Assembly (NCBI GenBank): GCA_964371745.1 | Contig: CAYJNS010000005.1 | Coordinates: 1-33,974 of the forward strand | Source: CAKOSP01 sp964371745 | GTDB taxonomy: Bacteria; Bacillota_I; Bacilli_A; RF39; UBA660 | Direction: 5' to 3' | Length of the DNA: 33,974 nt | In this document: positions 1 to 7,291 of the stretch, piece after piece | Layout of the letters: the number at the start of each line of letters is the position of its first letter | How positions within the stretch are numbered: the stretch's first letter is position 1 | Notes under the pieces: generated by a model | The model's input: only the letters and a program-made list of their open reading frames with translations | Told to the model about the DNA's origin: nothing | Databases searched by the model: none | Position numbers and translations under genes: made by a program

Positions 1-217
1 TTTTAGCTTTTTTTGCATTCCCGATTTCAGGATTGCTTGCATTTTTTTCTTTTTTGTCAAATACGCCAAGTTGTATAGCGTTATAACCGTTTTTTTCAAC
101 AGTTTTAACTTGCATAACTACATTTGGTTCAACTTCGATTACTGTTACTGGAATTAATTTTCCATCTTTAGTAAATACTTCAGTCATACCAGCTTTGCGT
201 CCTAAGATTCCTTTCAT
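1..217 (-). CDS. rplC: 50S ribosomal protein L3, N-terminal part (cut by window edge)
   Basis: The visible 72 codons start MKGILGRKAGMTEVF, the classic L3 N-terminus, and continue with the conserved beta-barrel stretch containing IPVTVIEVEPN. L3 is an early-assembling 23S rRNA-binding protein close to the peptidyl-transferase centre. The start ATG is preceded by a purine-rich AGGAAAGGAAAA ribosome binding site. It follows rpsJ by about 20 bases on the same strand, which is the standard rpsJ-rplC order of the S10 operon, so it is presumably co-transcribed from the promoter upstream of rpsJ. The remainder lies outside the window. Confidence 0.96.
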   Translation of the reverse strand, partial: MKGILGRKAGMTEVFTKDGKLIPVTVIEVEPNVVMQVKTVEKNGYNAIQLGVFDKKEKNASNPEIGNAKKAK

Positions 218-237
218 TTTAATTTTCCTTTCCTCTC

Positions 238-546
238 TTATAATTTAATATTGATATCAACACCACTTGGTAAATCTAAGTGTGTTAATGCTTCAACTGT
301 TTCTTTACTAGGTTTTTTTATATCGATTAATCTCTTATGAGTTCTTTTTTCGAATTGTTCTCTAGCATCTTTGTATTTATGCACCGCTCTTAATACAGTA
401 ATTTTTTCAATTTCTGTTGGAAGTGGTACAGGTCCAGATACTTCTCCACCCGTTCTTTTCACAGTTTCGATAATTTTTCCGGCAGCAACGTCTAATAAAC
501 GATGATCAAAAGCCTTTAAAACTATACGTACTTTTTCCGTTGACAT
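238..546 (-). CDS. rpsJ: 30S ribosomal protein S10
   Basis: The 102-residue product has the S10 signatures VRIVLKAFDHRLLD near the N-terminus, KRTGGEVSGPVPLPT in the middle and THKRLIDIKKPS toward the end. S10 is part of the 30S head and also acts as the NusE transcription factor. An upstream in-frame extension exists because the leader has no stop in this frame, but the ATG at 544-546 is preceded by a textbook AGGAGG at the right spacing and gives the normal family length. It is the first gene of the S10 operon, followed by rplC. Confidence 0.97.
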   Translation of the reverse strand: MSTEKVRIVLKAFDHRLLDVAAGKIIETVKRTGGEVSGPVPLPTEIEKITVLRAVHKYKDAREQFEKRTHKRLIDIKKPSKETVEALTHLDLPSGVDINIKL

Positions 547-671
547 TATAATGTCCTCCTTTCGCCTATATCTAGTATAGACTTGCTCCGAAACAAATTC
601 CCTAAACTCCACTTTAACAAACAACTTATCCTAGTGTGTCAGCAACCTTGCACATCATCGCCAGTCATACG
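547..671 (-). promoter_or_regulatory. 5' leader of the S10 operon, with a hairpin just before the ribosome binding site
   Basis: About 125 nt separate the predicted transcription start (near 671) from the rpsJ ATG. A perfect 7-bp stem (564-570 with 576-582, loop of 5, allowing one G-U pair) sits directly upstream of the AGGAGG. The leader also contains GGTTGCTGACACAC and TTTCGGAGC, which I recall as recurring in other Firmicutes S10 leaders; that is memory, not a search. A role in ribosomal-protein autoregulation is inference. Confidence 0.5.
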
Positions 672-677
672 TATTAA

Positions 678-706
678 ATTATAACATAGGTTTAGCTAGA
701 AAACAA
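678..706 (-). promoter_or_regulatory. Sigma-A promoter of the S10 operon
   Basis: On the minus strand TTGTTT (701-706), a 17-bp spacer and a perfect TATAAT (678-683) precede the rpsJ leader. The predicted start lies near 671. Confidence 0.8.
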
Positions 707-737
707 GGGGTAAAATGCACTTTTTTAACAATTATAA

Positions 738-766
738 TTGACATTCTATTATTAATATATTAAACT
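738..766 (+). promoter_or_regulatory. Sigma-A-like promoter of the 367-aa gene
   Basis: A perfect TTGACA (738-743), 17-bp spacer and TAAACT (761-766). The predicted start (about 773) is next to the GAGGTG ribosome binding site, so the leader would be very short. Confidence 0.5.
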
Positions 767-784
767 TTCAATAGAGGTGAGAAA

Positions 785-1888
785 ATGATAGATGAAAAAA
801 TAGTGGGTAAAAAGATAGTAAGTGATATATTAAAAAACAAAAAGGAAAGATGTTTAAAAGGAAATGAAAATCAATCAAAAGTTTCGTTTAAATTTAAAGA
901 AATATCAAACATTATAAACAAAATCATTGATGAAGAACATTTTGTTTTAACGAAAGTTGCGGTTGAGGATTACGCAACATTTCAAAATAGACAAGATCAA
1001 AGGTTTTCTATTTCTACTGAAAATACAAGTTTAAACTTTCCCATTTCAATGGATTGTTTTAATAATCCACTAATTGAGTTATGTTTATGGAATAGTAAAA
1101 ATAGCAAAAGAGAAAGTAATACTTATTTATTATTTAATACTAATATAACTTATATATTAAATAATGGCACTTTACAAATTTTTGAAAATAACGAAGTTAA
1201 AACTTATAATAGTAGATGTGTTCAAGCATTATATAAAGGTGTAGGTTTCAATAATTTAGTTCCGTGTGATATTAAACATTATGATGATGAAACAAGTTTA
1301 TTATTAGACACAATATTACAAATAATATCAGGAAAAAAATTAAGTAAAAATAATAAAGAAGTAGAACACACATCAGCATTATATAATACAGAAGGTCTTT
1401 TAAATAAATTCGCCAAATTCGGAAGTGCTGATTCAATGCAAAAACAATTTTTTGTTAAACACATTGAAGATGCAATTAAGCAATTTAATTTAGATATTAT
1501 TGAATATGAGAGTGATTATGTATTATTTAGCAATCAAATAATACCCAAATATTTTTCTGCAACAGAAATGCAAATAAAGTGTGTTCGAGGCATCTTAGAA
1601 ATATCATATTTTTATGGTCCAAAAAAACTTTATTCGCTAAATTACAACACTATAGAAAAAAAGGTTTCTTTTTGTGCCCCAAATAATAAATACCATATTA
1701 ATGAAGAAACTAAAAACATAGCTCATTATGACGAACAAACTATTAATTATTTTAATAATTTAGGAATGCATCATTATTATGAAATATATAACGTTGATGG
1801 AATAACGCCTGATAAATTATATCCATTTGATAATTCTGCTGATATTATTAGTGACGCTATTAAAAGAGAATTAAAAAAAAATAAATAA
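785..1888 (+). CDS. Protein of unknown function, 367 aa
   Basis: An intact reading frame with GAGGTG five bases before the ATG, its own promoter in front and a strong terminator behind, so it is a single-gene transcription unit divergent from the S10 operon. I recognise no family. The protein is Asn/Lys/Ile-rich, has no signal peptide and no long hydrophobic segment, and looks cytosolic: a charged N-terminus, then alternating short strands (around residues 60-160), then a helical region about 180-240 and another strand-rich part to the end. It contains several Cys (for example SRCVQALYKG and VPCDIKHYDD) but no recognisable metal-binding spacing. Base composition is like its neighbours. One of few plus-strand genes here. 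Confidence 0.75.
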   Translation: MIDEKIVGKKIVSDILKNKKERCLKGNENQSKVSFKFKEISNIINKIIDEEHFVLTKVAVEDYATFQNRQDQRFSISTENTSLNFPISMDCFNNPLIELCLWNSKNSKRESNTYLLFNTNITYILNNGTLQIFENNEVKTYNSRCVQALYKGVGFNNLVPCDIKHYDDETSLLLDTILQIISGKKLSKNNKEVEHTSALYNTEGLLNKFAKFGSADSMQKQFFVKHIEDAIKQFNLDIIEYESDYVLFSNQIIPKYFSATEMQIKCVRGILEISYFYGPKKLYSLNYNTIEKKVSFCAPNNKYHINEETKNIAHYDEQTINYFNNLGMHHYYEIYNVDGITPDKLYPFDNSADIISDAIKRELKKNK

Positions 1889-1906
1889 ATCTTTTTTTCT
1901 AAATTG

Positions 1907-1961
1907 ATAACATAATAAAAGAAGCATAGACTTCTTTTATTATGTTATTAACTTCTTTTTT
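1907..1961 (+). terminator. Intrinsic terminator of the 367-aa gene
   Basis: A perfect 18-bp stem (1907-1924 with 1931-1948), 6-nt loop, then a T-rich tail TAACTTCTTTTTT. Unusually long for an intrinsic terminator; it begins 18 bases after the stop codon. Confidence 0.85.
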
Positions 1962-2062
1962 AGTTATCTTTGTAAATAAAATAACACTTATAACTTTTAT
2001 TAGTATTGTTTTTGATTTTGTAGTTTTCTTGTTTGTTGTAATTATGTTTTTATCTACTTTTT

Positions 2063-2091
2063 AAAAGGTAATGTTTATCCTTCTACCTTTT
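2063..2091. other. Small hairpin in the AT-rich intergenic stretch
   Basis: AAAAGGTA (2063-2070) pairs with TACCTTTT (2084-2091) across a 13-nt loop. It lies between two terminators, outside any gene. The function is unknown; it may be a decayed remnant. Nothing else is evident in 1962-2130. Confidence 0.3.
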
Positions 2092-2130
2092 ATATGACTA
2101 GCAAAGTTCCAAATTTATTTTTTTCTCCAA

Positions 2131-2152
2131 AATAAAAACCAATATTTATTGG
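2131..2152 (-). terminator. Terminator of the 67-aa peptide gene
   Basis: On the minus strand CCAATA/TATTGG (2147-2152 with 2139-2144) is followed by TTTTTATT (2131-2138). The stem is short (6 bp), and it lies 10 bases beyond the stop codon of the peptide gene. Confidence 0.55.
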
Positions 2153-2161
2153 CTTATATTT

Positions 2162-2365
2162 TTATCTAACTCTTTGAAAACCTTCAGATAAATCACAAGG
2201 TTCATATTTACTATAAACATTATCAAAGTTAGTAGTTGCACTAGCATCAAGAACAGATTTGTAAATTTCTATTTTTTGCGTTTCTTTAATAAGTTCATTT
2301 AAATCTACTCCGTCTAAATCACATGGATCATGAGTAGAATATTTTTCATCAAAATTATCTTTCAT
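2162..2365 (-). CDS. 67-aa peptide with two copies of an N-F-D-x-x-Y-S-x3-P-C-D-L motif
   Basis: A small gene with a strong AAGGAGG ribosome binding site six bases before its ATG. Residues 4-17 and 46-59 are two copies of the same 14-residue motif, NFDxxYSxx(D/E)PCDL with minor variation, exactly 42 residues apart. The linker between them is a predicted amphipathic helix (VDLNELIKETQKIEIYKSVL). The peptide is acidic, soluble and has just two Cys, one in each motif. It lies downstream of the 295-aa gene on the same strand and has a terminator behind it. I do not recognise the family. Possible roles are a modified peptide precursor, a thiol or metal ligand, or a protein-binding peptide; there is no modifying enzyme next to it, so none of these is supported beyond the repeat itself. 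Confidence 0.7.
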   Translation of the reverse strand: MKDNFDEKYSTHDPCDLDGVDLNELIKETQKIEIYKSVLDASATTNFDNVYSKYEPCDLSEGFQRVR

Positions 2366-2407
2366 GTTGCCTCCTTTTTTATTATATTAAATTATATTTA
2401 AAATAAT

Positions 2408-3295
2408 TTATATATTTAAACTTTTTACGTATACTTTATTCGGATCTGCTAATATACTTTCCATATATCCATCAGTGATAGTCGATTCATTTTCTATTGA
2501 ACTACTAAAATCAGTGTAAATCAGCGATGGGTTATATATTGTACAAAACAAATTAATTAAATGATCACTTTCAGACTTTTTCATTTGATTACCCAACTCT
2601 AATATTAAATCTTTTTTAATATATGGAAACATCTTTGCAATAAGCTTACTTATTTTATTTAATAAAATAACTTCTTTTGTATGTTCTTCAACAGCATTTT
2701 CATAACTATAATTTAACTCACATGGTGTTGTATATTTAAATTCTTCTTTATTTTGATATTGTTGTAATAATAAAACTCTATTTAAAGTAATATCATTTAT
2801 TATTTTGTAATTTTCTTCATCTTCATACCCACTATTAAATATTCTTTTTTTATTATATAAATACTCACTTTCTCTAACTATATTTTTATAAAACGTATAT
2901 CCAATAGATTCTATATCTTTACTATTTTCATCTTGTGAAACAATTTGCACTTTTAAAGAATTTTCTTTTACAATTAATTCAATAATTTTTTCTTCTTCAT
3001 TTTTGATTAGTATTTTTCTTGGGTTAAGTTCAATTGTAAACCACTCATCAGATACTGGCGACTTTAATTTAAACTTGTGCTCATACATATCATCGTGCAT
3101 ATACCCAGAATTATATTTCATATAATCACAATCAATTCTCACTTCATAACTATCTCTATTTTTTATGTAGTTATAGTCTGATATTATTACTCCTACGCTA
3201 TCACCTAAATTGTTTTTCACATAATAATTAAATCCATCAGTTGTATCACTTATTGCAAACCCAAATAATTTTAAAAACTCTATTTCTTTTTCCAT
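2408..3295 (-). CDS. Protein of unknown function, 295 aa
   Basis: The ATG at 3293-3295 (MEKEIEFLK) is chosen because AGAGGTGGG stands just before it; a longer reading has no such site. No recognised domain. The N-terminal half (about 1-130) is strand-rich with many Asp/Tyr, and the C-terminal part (about 180-270) is helical (ISKLIAKMFPYIKKDLILEL). No signal peptide or membrane segment. It follows the ArsP_2 permease by about 50 bases and precedes the 67-aa peptide. It contains one TPCEL segment that resembles the PCDL of that peptide, which may be chance. Confidence 0.7.
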   Translation of the reverse strand: MEKEIEFLKLFGFAISDTTDGFNYYVKNNLGDSVGVIISDYNYIKNRDSYEVRIDCDYMKYNSGYMHDDMYEHKFKLKSPVSDEWFTIELNPRKILIKNEEEKIIELIVKENSLKVQIVSQDENSKDIESIGYTFYKNIVRESEYLYNKKRIFNSGYEDEENYKIINDITLNRVLLLQQYQNKEEFKYTTPCELNYSYENAVEEHTKEVILLNKISKLIAKMFPYIKKDLILELGNQMKKSESDHLINLFCTIYNPSLIYTDFSSSIENESTITDGYMESILADPNKVYVKSLNI

Positions 3296-3343
3296 TTTCC
3301 CACCTCTAATATATATTAGCACTTATTTATTTTAAAAACAATA

Positions 3344-4198
3344 TTAGAATAAACTAATTAATAAATCAATAGCAAGCCCTACCACAGACCCAATTATATA
3401 GATTATTCCAATTATCATTATATTTTCTCTTAAATTTCTATTCGTTTTAAATAATACGATTAATCCTGAGCCTGCACCCGTTAAAAGACCACCTATTAAA
3501 GCTCCTAGTGTTATCGCTCCATTTAAATATGTTTCAGTTATTATAACACTAGCTGCACAATTAGGAATTAAGCCAATTAAAGCTGTCATGAAACTGGCAA
3601 AAATATTGCCATTTAAAAATAAATTAGTTATAGCTTCTTCTCCATAAAAATGAATAACAAAGTCAAAAATAAATGATATTATATAAACAAATACAAATAT
3701 TTTAATAGTATGTTTTATGGCTCCAAGAAAAAGATTATTATGACAATTACATTTGTCTTTTTCACATATGTTAAAGTTAACTTCTTTTGCTTTAGTATTT
3801 TTCTTTAAAACAAAATCTATTATTACACCAAATAAAACCCCAATAGCCACCTTACTACCTATAATAGCAAGTATTAAACTTATATTTTCACCACTACTTA
3901 ATAAAATTGGCAGCATCTCATCACTTGTTGATAAATAAACTGCGATTAAAGTACCTAGAGTTATAATCCTATTTGAAAAAAAGTTTGTAGCCATAACTGA
4001 AAAACCACACTGAGGAACTGCTCCCATTATACCACCAACAATAGGTCCATATTTTTGAGATTTTATTAGGTTTTCCTGCATTTTTTTAGAAGCTTTATGT
4101 TCAATTAATTCCAAAAATAAAAATGCCACAAACAAAAATGGAATTATTTTTAAAGTATCGAAAAAAACATGCTCTAAAATATGAATAATTTCATGCAT
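3344..4198 (-). CDS. ArsP_2-type putative metal/metalloid efflux permease
   Basis: A 284-aa integral membrane protein with about eight hydrophobic helices in two halves. Each half carries a related signature: PQCGFSVMAT (Cys64) and PNCAASVIIT (Cys214), as expected for an internally duplicated permease of the ArsP_2/DUF-type heavy-metal exporter family. The loop between the halves (about 132-157) is hydrophilic and has a Cys/His cluster, Cys145, Cys150, Cys152 and His153, which suggests a metal or metalloid ligand site. The motif TSDEMLPIL in the first half is also typical. The start lies 2 bases after the gpmI stop with no separate promoter, so translation is probably coupled to gpmI. The substrate cannot be read from sequence. 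Confidence 0.7.
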   Translation of the reverse strand: MHEIIHILEHVFFDTLKIIPFLFVAFLFLELIEHKASKKMQENLIKSQKYGPIVGGIMGAVPQCGFSVMATNFFSNRIITLGTLIAVYLSTSDEMLPILLSSGENISLILAIIGSKVAIGVLFGVIIDFVLKKNTKAKEVNFNICEKDKCNCHNNLFLGAIKHTIKIFVFVYIISFIFDFVIHFYGEEAITNLFLNGNIFASFMTALIGLIPNCAASVIITETYLNGAITLGALIGGLLTGAGSGLIVLFKTNRNLRENIMIIGIIYIIGSVVGLAIDLLISLF

Positions 4199-4200
4199 AA

Positions 4201-5712
4201 TTAAACATCTCTTTCTTTAAATAAAATTGGCGTATCTATCATTTCTTTAGGTACCGCTATATCCATATAATTAAGAATTGTTGGTGCTACCATAGTTAAA
4301 TCTCCTAACGGTTTTAACTCTACACTTGTATCCTTTATAATAAAAGGAACTTTTTCTATAGTGTGTGTCGTACAGGGCGTCTCATCTTCATTAAACATTG
4401 TATCTGCATTTCCATGATCAGCAAGCAAAATAACTTTATAAAAATTATCTTCTGCAACTTCTAAAATTTTGCCTAAACAAACGTCTATTGCCATACAAGC
4501 CTTAGTTGCAGCTTCATAATCTCCAGTATGACCTACCATATCTGGATTAGCAAAATTAACAAGAATAAAATCAAAATCTAATTCCATACACTTAATTATC
4601 TTTTTAGTTACTTCTACCGCACTCATTTCTGGTTTTAAATCATATGTTGGAACTTCTGGCGAAGGCACTTCTATTTTATTACAACCATCTAGTTTACCTT
4701 CATATCCACCATCAAAAAAATAAGTTACATGAGGATATTTTTCACTTTCAGCAACTCTTGCTTGTGTTAAACCCAGTTTTGATAAATAAACTCCTAATGG
4801 ATTCTTTATTTCTGATGGAACGGTAAAACTTTGCATATTTATTGTTTTATCAACAGGTAAAAAAGAATATATTTCTAAATTGGGCATATAAAAAGTATTA
4901 AATCCATCAAAATTGACTCCTTTAAATGCTTTTAATATTTGTTTTGCTCTATCAGCGCGATAATTCATCCATAAAAGAACATCACCATCTTTTATTTTAT
5001 TATTAAGATTACAAATAATAGGTTTTATAAATTCATCTGTAATTTCTTTTTCATAACTGCTAGTAATAGATTTTTTAGGATCAATTGCACCTATACCAAC
5101 GCCCTTAGTTACTAAATCATAATAAATTTTAGTTCTATCATAATTTTCATCTCTATCCATAGCATAATATCTACCACAAACTGAAGCTATATCACCAACT
5201 TTAGCATTTTTTATTTTTAATTCTAACTTCTCAATAAAACTATTTGCTGCCATTACATCAGTATCTCTACCATCAGTAATTATATGAAAGTGTATATTAC
5301 GAATACCATTATTTACTAAAATATCAAACATTTGAAAATAGTGATTCAAATTAGAATGCACACTACCATCACTAAATAAACCCATTATGTGAAAATGTTT
5401 ATCAGTATTTTCTAGCATATTTAAAAACATTTCATTTTCTTCATATCCCTTAGTTAAAAAATCAGTTACAACTTCTTCGTTTTGTTTAGGTAAAAAACCC
5501 GCACCAATAGTAGTATGTCCTACTTCGCTATTTCCAAATTGACCTTCTTCAAGCCCCACTGCTTTTCCTGATGCATCCAATAGTGAATGAGGGTAATCTT
5601 TCCACAAGCTTTCAAAATTTTTCATCTTAGCATTCTTTATGGCGTTGCCATCACTGCTTTCCCTCATACCAAAACCATCTAATATAATTGTTAATATTTT
5701 TTTCAAACTCAT
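4201..5712 (-). CDS. gpmI: 2,3-bisphosphoglycerate-independent phosphoglycerate mutase
   Basis: A 503-aa metalloenzyme that interconverts 3- and 2-phosphoglycerate in glycolysis. Visible signatures: the N-terminal metal-binding ILDGFGMRES, the catalytic-serine segment GNSEVGHTTIGAG, the HIITDGRDT and GRYYAMDRDENYDR blocks, MNYRADRAKQ, NFANPDMVGHTGD and LLADHGNAD, in the order of the family. The ATG at 5710-5712 is taken; its GAGG is unusually close (2 bases), and an in-frame TTG six bases further in would have better spacing. The family length fits either. It has its own promoter and is followed by the ArsP_2 permease gene. Other glycolytic genes (pgk, tpiA) lie 2-3 kb away. Confidence 0.95.
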   Translation of the reverse strand: MSLKKILTIILDGFGMRESSDGNAIKNAKMKNFESLWKDYPHSLLDASGKAVGLEEGQFGNSEVGHTTIGAGFLPKQNEEVVTDFLTKGYEENEMFLNMLENTDKHFHIMGLFSDGSVHSNLNHYFQMFDILVNNGIRNIHFHIITDGRDTDVMAANSFIEKLELKIKNAKVGDIASVCGRYYAMDRDENYDRTKIYYDLVTKGVGIGAIDPKKSITSSYEKEITDEFIKPIICNLNNKIKDGDVLLWMNYRADRAKQILKAFKGVNFDGFNTFYMPNLEIYSFLPVDKTINMQSFTVPSEIKNPLGVYLSKLGLTQARVAESEKYPHVTYFFDGGYEGKLDGCNKIEVPSPEVPTYDLKPEMSAVEVTKKIIKCMELDFDFILVNFANPDMVGHTGDYEAATKACMAIDVCLGKILEVAEDNFYKVILLADHGNADTMFNEDETPCTTHTIEKVPFIIKDTSVELKPLGDLTMVAPTILNYMDIAVPKEMIDTPILFKERDV

Positions 5713-5729
5713 CGCCTCTTCATATATGA

Positions 5730-5758
5730 ATTTTATCAAAAATATATAGTAAAGTCTA
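5730..5758 (-). promoter_or_regulatory. Promoter of gpmI
   Basis: Minus strand TAGACT (5753-5758), 17-bp spacer, TAAAAT (5730-5735) preceded by TGA, i.e. an extended -10. Confidence 0.6.
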
Positions 5759-5799
5759 GATTATTTAGATAATTTAAAATGACAATTTTTTTATATTAT

Positions 5800-6333
5800 C
5801 TATTTATCGTTTTTAATTATAAACTCATTAAATGTTATAAACAGAAAGTTTATTCCTAGTGTAACTGTCGTTAAATATATAATAAAATGTTGCATTTCAT
5901 AAGAAAAATAACCTAATACCAACCTTGATAAACCAATTATTGTTCCTGATAATAAGGTTACACATGCCCACCTTATTATGTTTAAATATAGTTCTTTATT
6001 TTTATAAGAAAGAACTAATCTTATTAAAAATAAACCTATAGTAATTATTGCTATAACTTTTATATCAAAGACAAAAAAGATATGAATATTAAAATAACTT
6101 AAAATTAAACCTAAAATAATGTACCAATATAATATAAATCCTAGATATGTAATTATTTTATACTCACTTTTTTTAAAATAATATTTAATATACATAATGG
6201 GAATACTTAAACCTAAAAATATAATAAATGCTCCAATTAATATTATTCCTGCATCGCCTATAGTATGAAATAGTAAGACATAGGCAATTAAAAATAAACC
6301 TATAGATAATATTGCTAATAATATTTTTTTCAT
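5800..6333 (-). CDS. Integral membrane protein of unknown function, 177 aa
   Basis: Five to six hydrophobic segments alternate with short basic loops (YIKYYFKKSEYK near 49-60, SYKNKELY near 109-116), so the protein lies almost wholly in the membrane. The start is supported by AAGGAG nine bases before the ATG. No motif assigns a function. It lies between spo0A, which ends in a strong terminator, and gpmI, which has its own promoter, so it is probably transcribed alone. Confidence 0.7.
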   Translation of the reverse strand: MKKILLAILSIGLFLIAYVLLFHTIGDAGIILIGAFIIFLGLSIPIMYIKYYFKKSEYKIITYLGFILYWYIILGLILSYFNIHIFFVFDIKVIAIITIGLFLIRLVLSYKNKELYLNIIRWACVTLLSGTIIGLSRLVLGYFSYEMQHFIIYLTTVTLGINFLFITFNEFIIKNDK

Positions 6334-6379
6334 TTAAAACAACTCCTTACTTATATATATTCATTATATCATCTTGCAT

Positions 6380-6409
6380 AAAAAAAAGTAACTATCTAAC
6401 AGTTACTTT
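6380..6409 (-). terminator. Terminator of spo0A, overlapping its last codons
   Basis: Minus strand AAAGTAACT (6401-6409), loop of 7 (6394-6400), AGTTACTTT (6385-6393), then a T run. The left arm encodes the last residues of Spo0A and the TAG stop (6392-6394) spans the loop and the right arm. Confidence 0.9.
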
Positions 6410-7150
6410 ATCATTTAATTTAACCCTATCTACAATTGTTGATAAATATTCATAATTAGTTGGTTTGCTTTTATTATAATCTATTGAGTGACCAAATAAA
6501 TCTTCTATTAGATTTAAATCCCCTCTTTCCCAGCTTATTTCAATAGCGTTTCTTATAGCCCTTTCTATTCTAGATGATGTTGTTTCATATTTTTCTGCAA
6601 GTTCTGGGTATACTTCTTTAGTAATATAATTTATACAATTATTTTTATCATATAATATCATAATTCCATCTCTTATATAACGATAACCTCTTATATGTGA
6701 TGGAATTCCTAAATTATGGAGTATAGAACTTATTTCTATTTCTAAAGTTCCATATTTATTAGAATTAATATCTTTCATTTTAAATAAGTCTTTAATTCTT
6801 TCTTGTAAACTTTCCATACTAAAAGGTTTTAGCATGTAGTAATTTACCCCTAAAAATGATGCTCTTTTTGCAACATCATCATTTAAATAATTTGATATTA
6901 TAATAGCTTTTTTATTAATATCATTTTGTTTTAATTTATCAAGTAATGATATACCATCTAAATTTTGTAATATAACATCCATTAATATAACATCTACTTT
7001 ATTATGATTATCTACTAAATATTCATAAGCACTTTTTCCATCTGCAAATGTTTTTAAAATGTTAATATCACTGTGAAATTCAAAATACTTCTTAATACTG
7101 CTTGTTACCTCTTCACTTCCGTCTACAACAATCAGATTAATATTTTCCAT
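6392..7150 (-). CDS. spo0A: Spo0A, sporulation transcription factor (response regulator)
   Basis: A 252-aa protein with an N-terminal receiver domain (about 1-120) and the C-terminal Spo0A DNA-binding domain (about 135-252). Receiver residues: Asp10, phospho-acceptor Asp58 (LMDVI), Ser86 in the switch position and Lys108 (MLKPF). The effector part carries the near-invariant LHNLGIPSHIRGYRYIRDGI and the recognition helix SSRIERAIRNAIEISWERG. When phosphorylated, Spo0A binds TGTCGAA boxes and starts sporulation. Oddity: the usual Asp-Asp pair of the acidic pocket is Asp10-Gly11 here. The gene stands alone, with its own promoter, five phased Spo0A-like boxes upstream and a terminator that contains its stop codon. 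Confidence 0.96.
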   Translation of the reverse strand: MENINLIVVDGSEEVTSSIKKYFEFHSDINILKTFADGKSAYEYLVDNHNKVDVILMDVILQNLDGISLLDKLKQNDINKKAIIISNYLNDDVAKRASFLGVNYYMLKPFSMESLQERIKDLFKMKDINSNKYGTLEIEISSILHNLGIPSHIRGYRYIRDGIMILYDKNNCINYITKEVYPELAEKYETTSSRIERAIRNAIEISWERGDLNLIEDLFGHSIDYNKSKPTNYEYLSTIVDRVKLNDKVTVR

Positions 7151-7179
7151 TTATATTCCTTTCTTACAGCAACATCTAC

Positions 7180-7208
7180 ATTATAATGTAATATATGACA
7201 AAAATCTA
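7180..7208 (-). promoter_or_regulatory. Promoter of spo0A
   Basis: Perfect TATAAT (7180-7185), 17-bp spacer and a poor -35, TAGATT (7203-7208), on the minus strand. The weak -35 together with the box array immediately upstream fits a promoter that needs an activator. No convincing sigma-H promoter was seen. Confidence 0.6.
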
Positions 7209-7218
7209 GGGTAAAAAA

Positions 7219-7265
7219 TGTCAATTAATGTAAAGTCTTGTCAAGTAATGTCGAATTGTGTCGAA
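7219..7265. promoter_or_regulatory. Tandem array of five Spo0A-box-like heptamers, phased at 10 bp
   Basis: Plus-strand heptamers start at 7219, 7229, 7239, 7249 and 7259: TGTCAAT, TGTAAAG, TGTCAAG, TGTCGAA, TGTCGAA. The last two are exact matches to the Spo0A box TGTCGAA; the others differ by 2-3 bases. The exact 10-bp step puts all on one helix face. The array lies about 46-92 bases upstream of the predicted spo0A start, adjacent to its weak -35, which fits autoregulation by Spo0A-P. Function is inference. Confidence 0.75.
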
Positions 7266-7291
7266 AACAAAAGGTAACAAGAGTTACCTTT
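7261..7291 (-). terminator. Terminator of tpiA, overlapping its stop codon
   Basis: Minus strand AAAGGTAAC (7283-7291), 4-nt loop, GTTACCTTT (7270-7278), then TTGTTTTCGA. The tpiA stop (TAA, 7284-7286) lies in the first arm, and the tail overlaps the last Spo0A box. Confidence 0.8.

Noticed and set aside
5766..5802. Inverted repeat TAGATAAT/ATTATCTA at the end of the 177-aa membrane protein gene, considered as a terminator.
   Set aside because: The loop is about 21 bases and no T tract follows on the minus strand.
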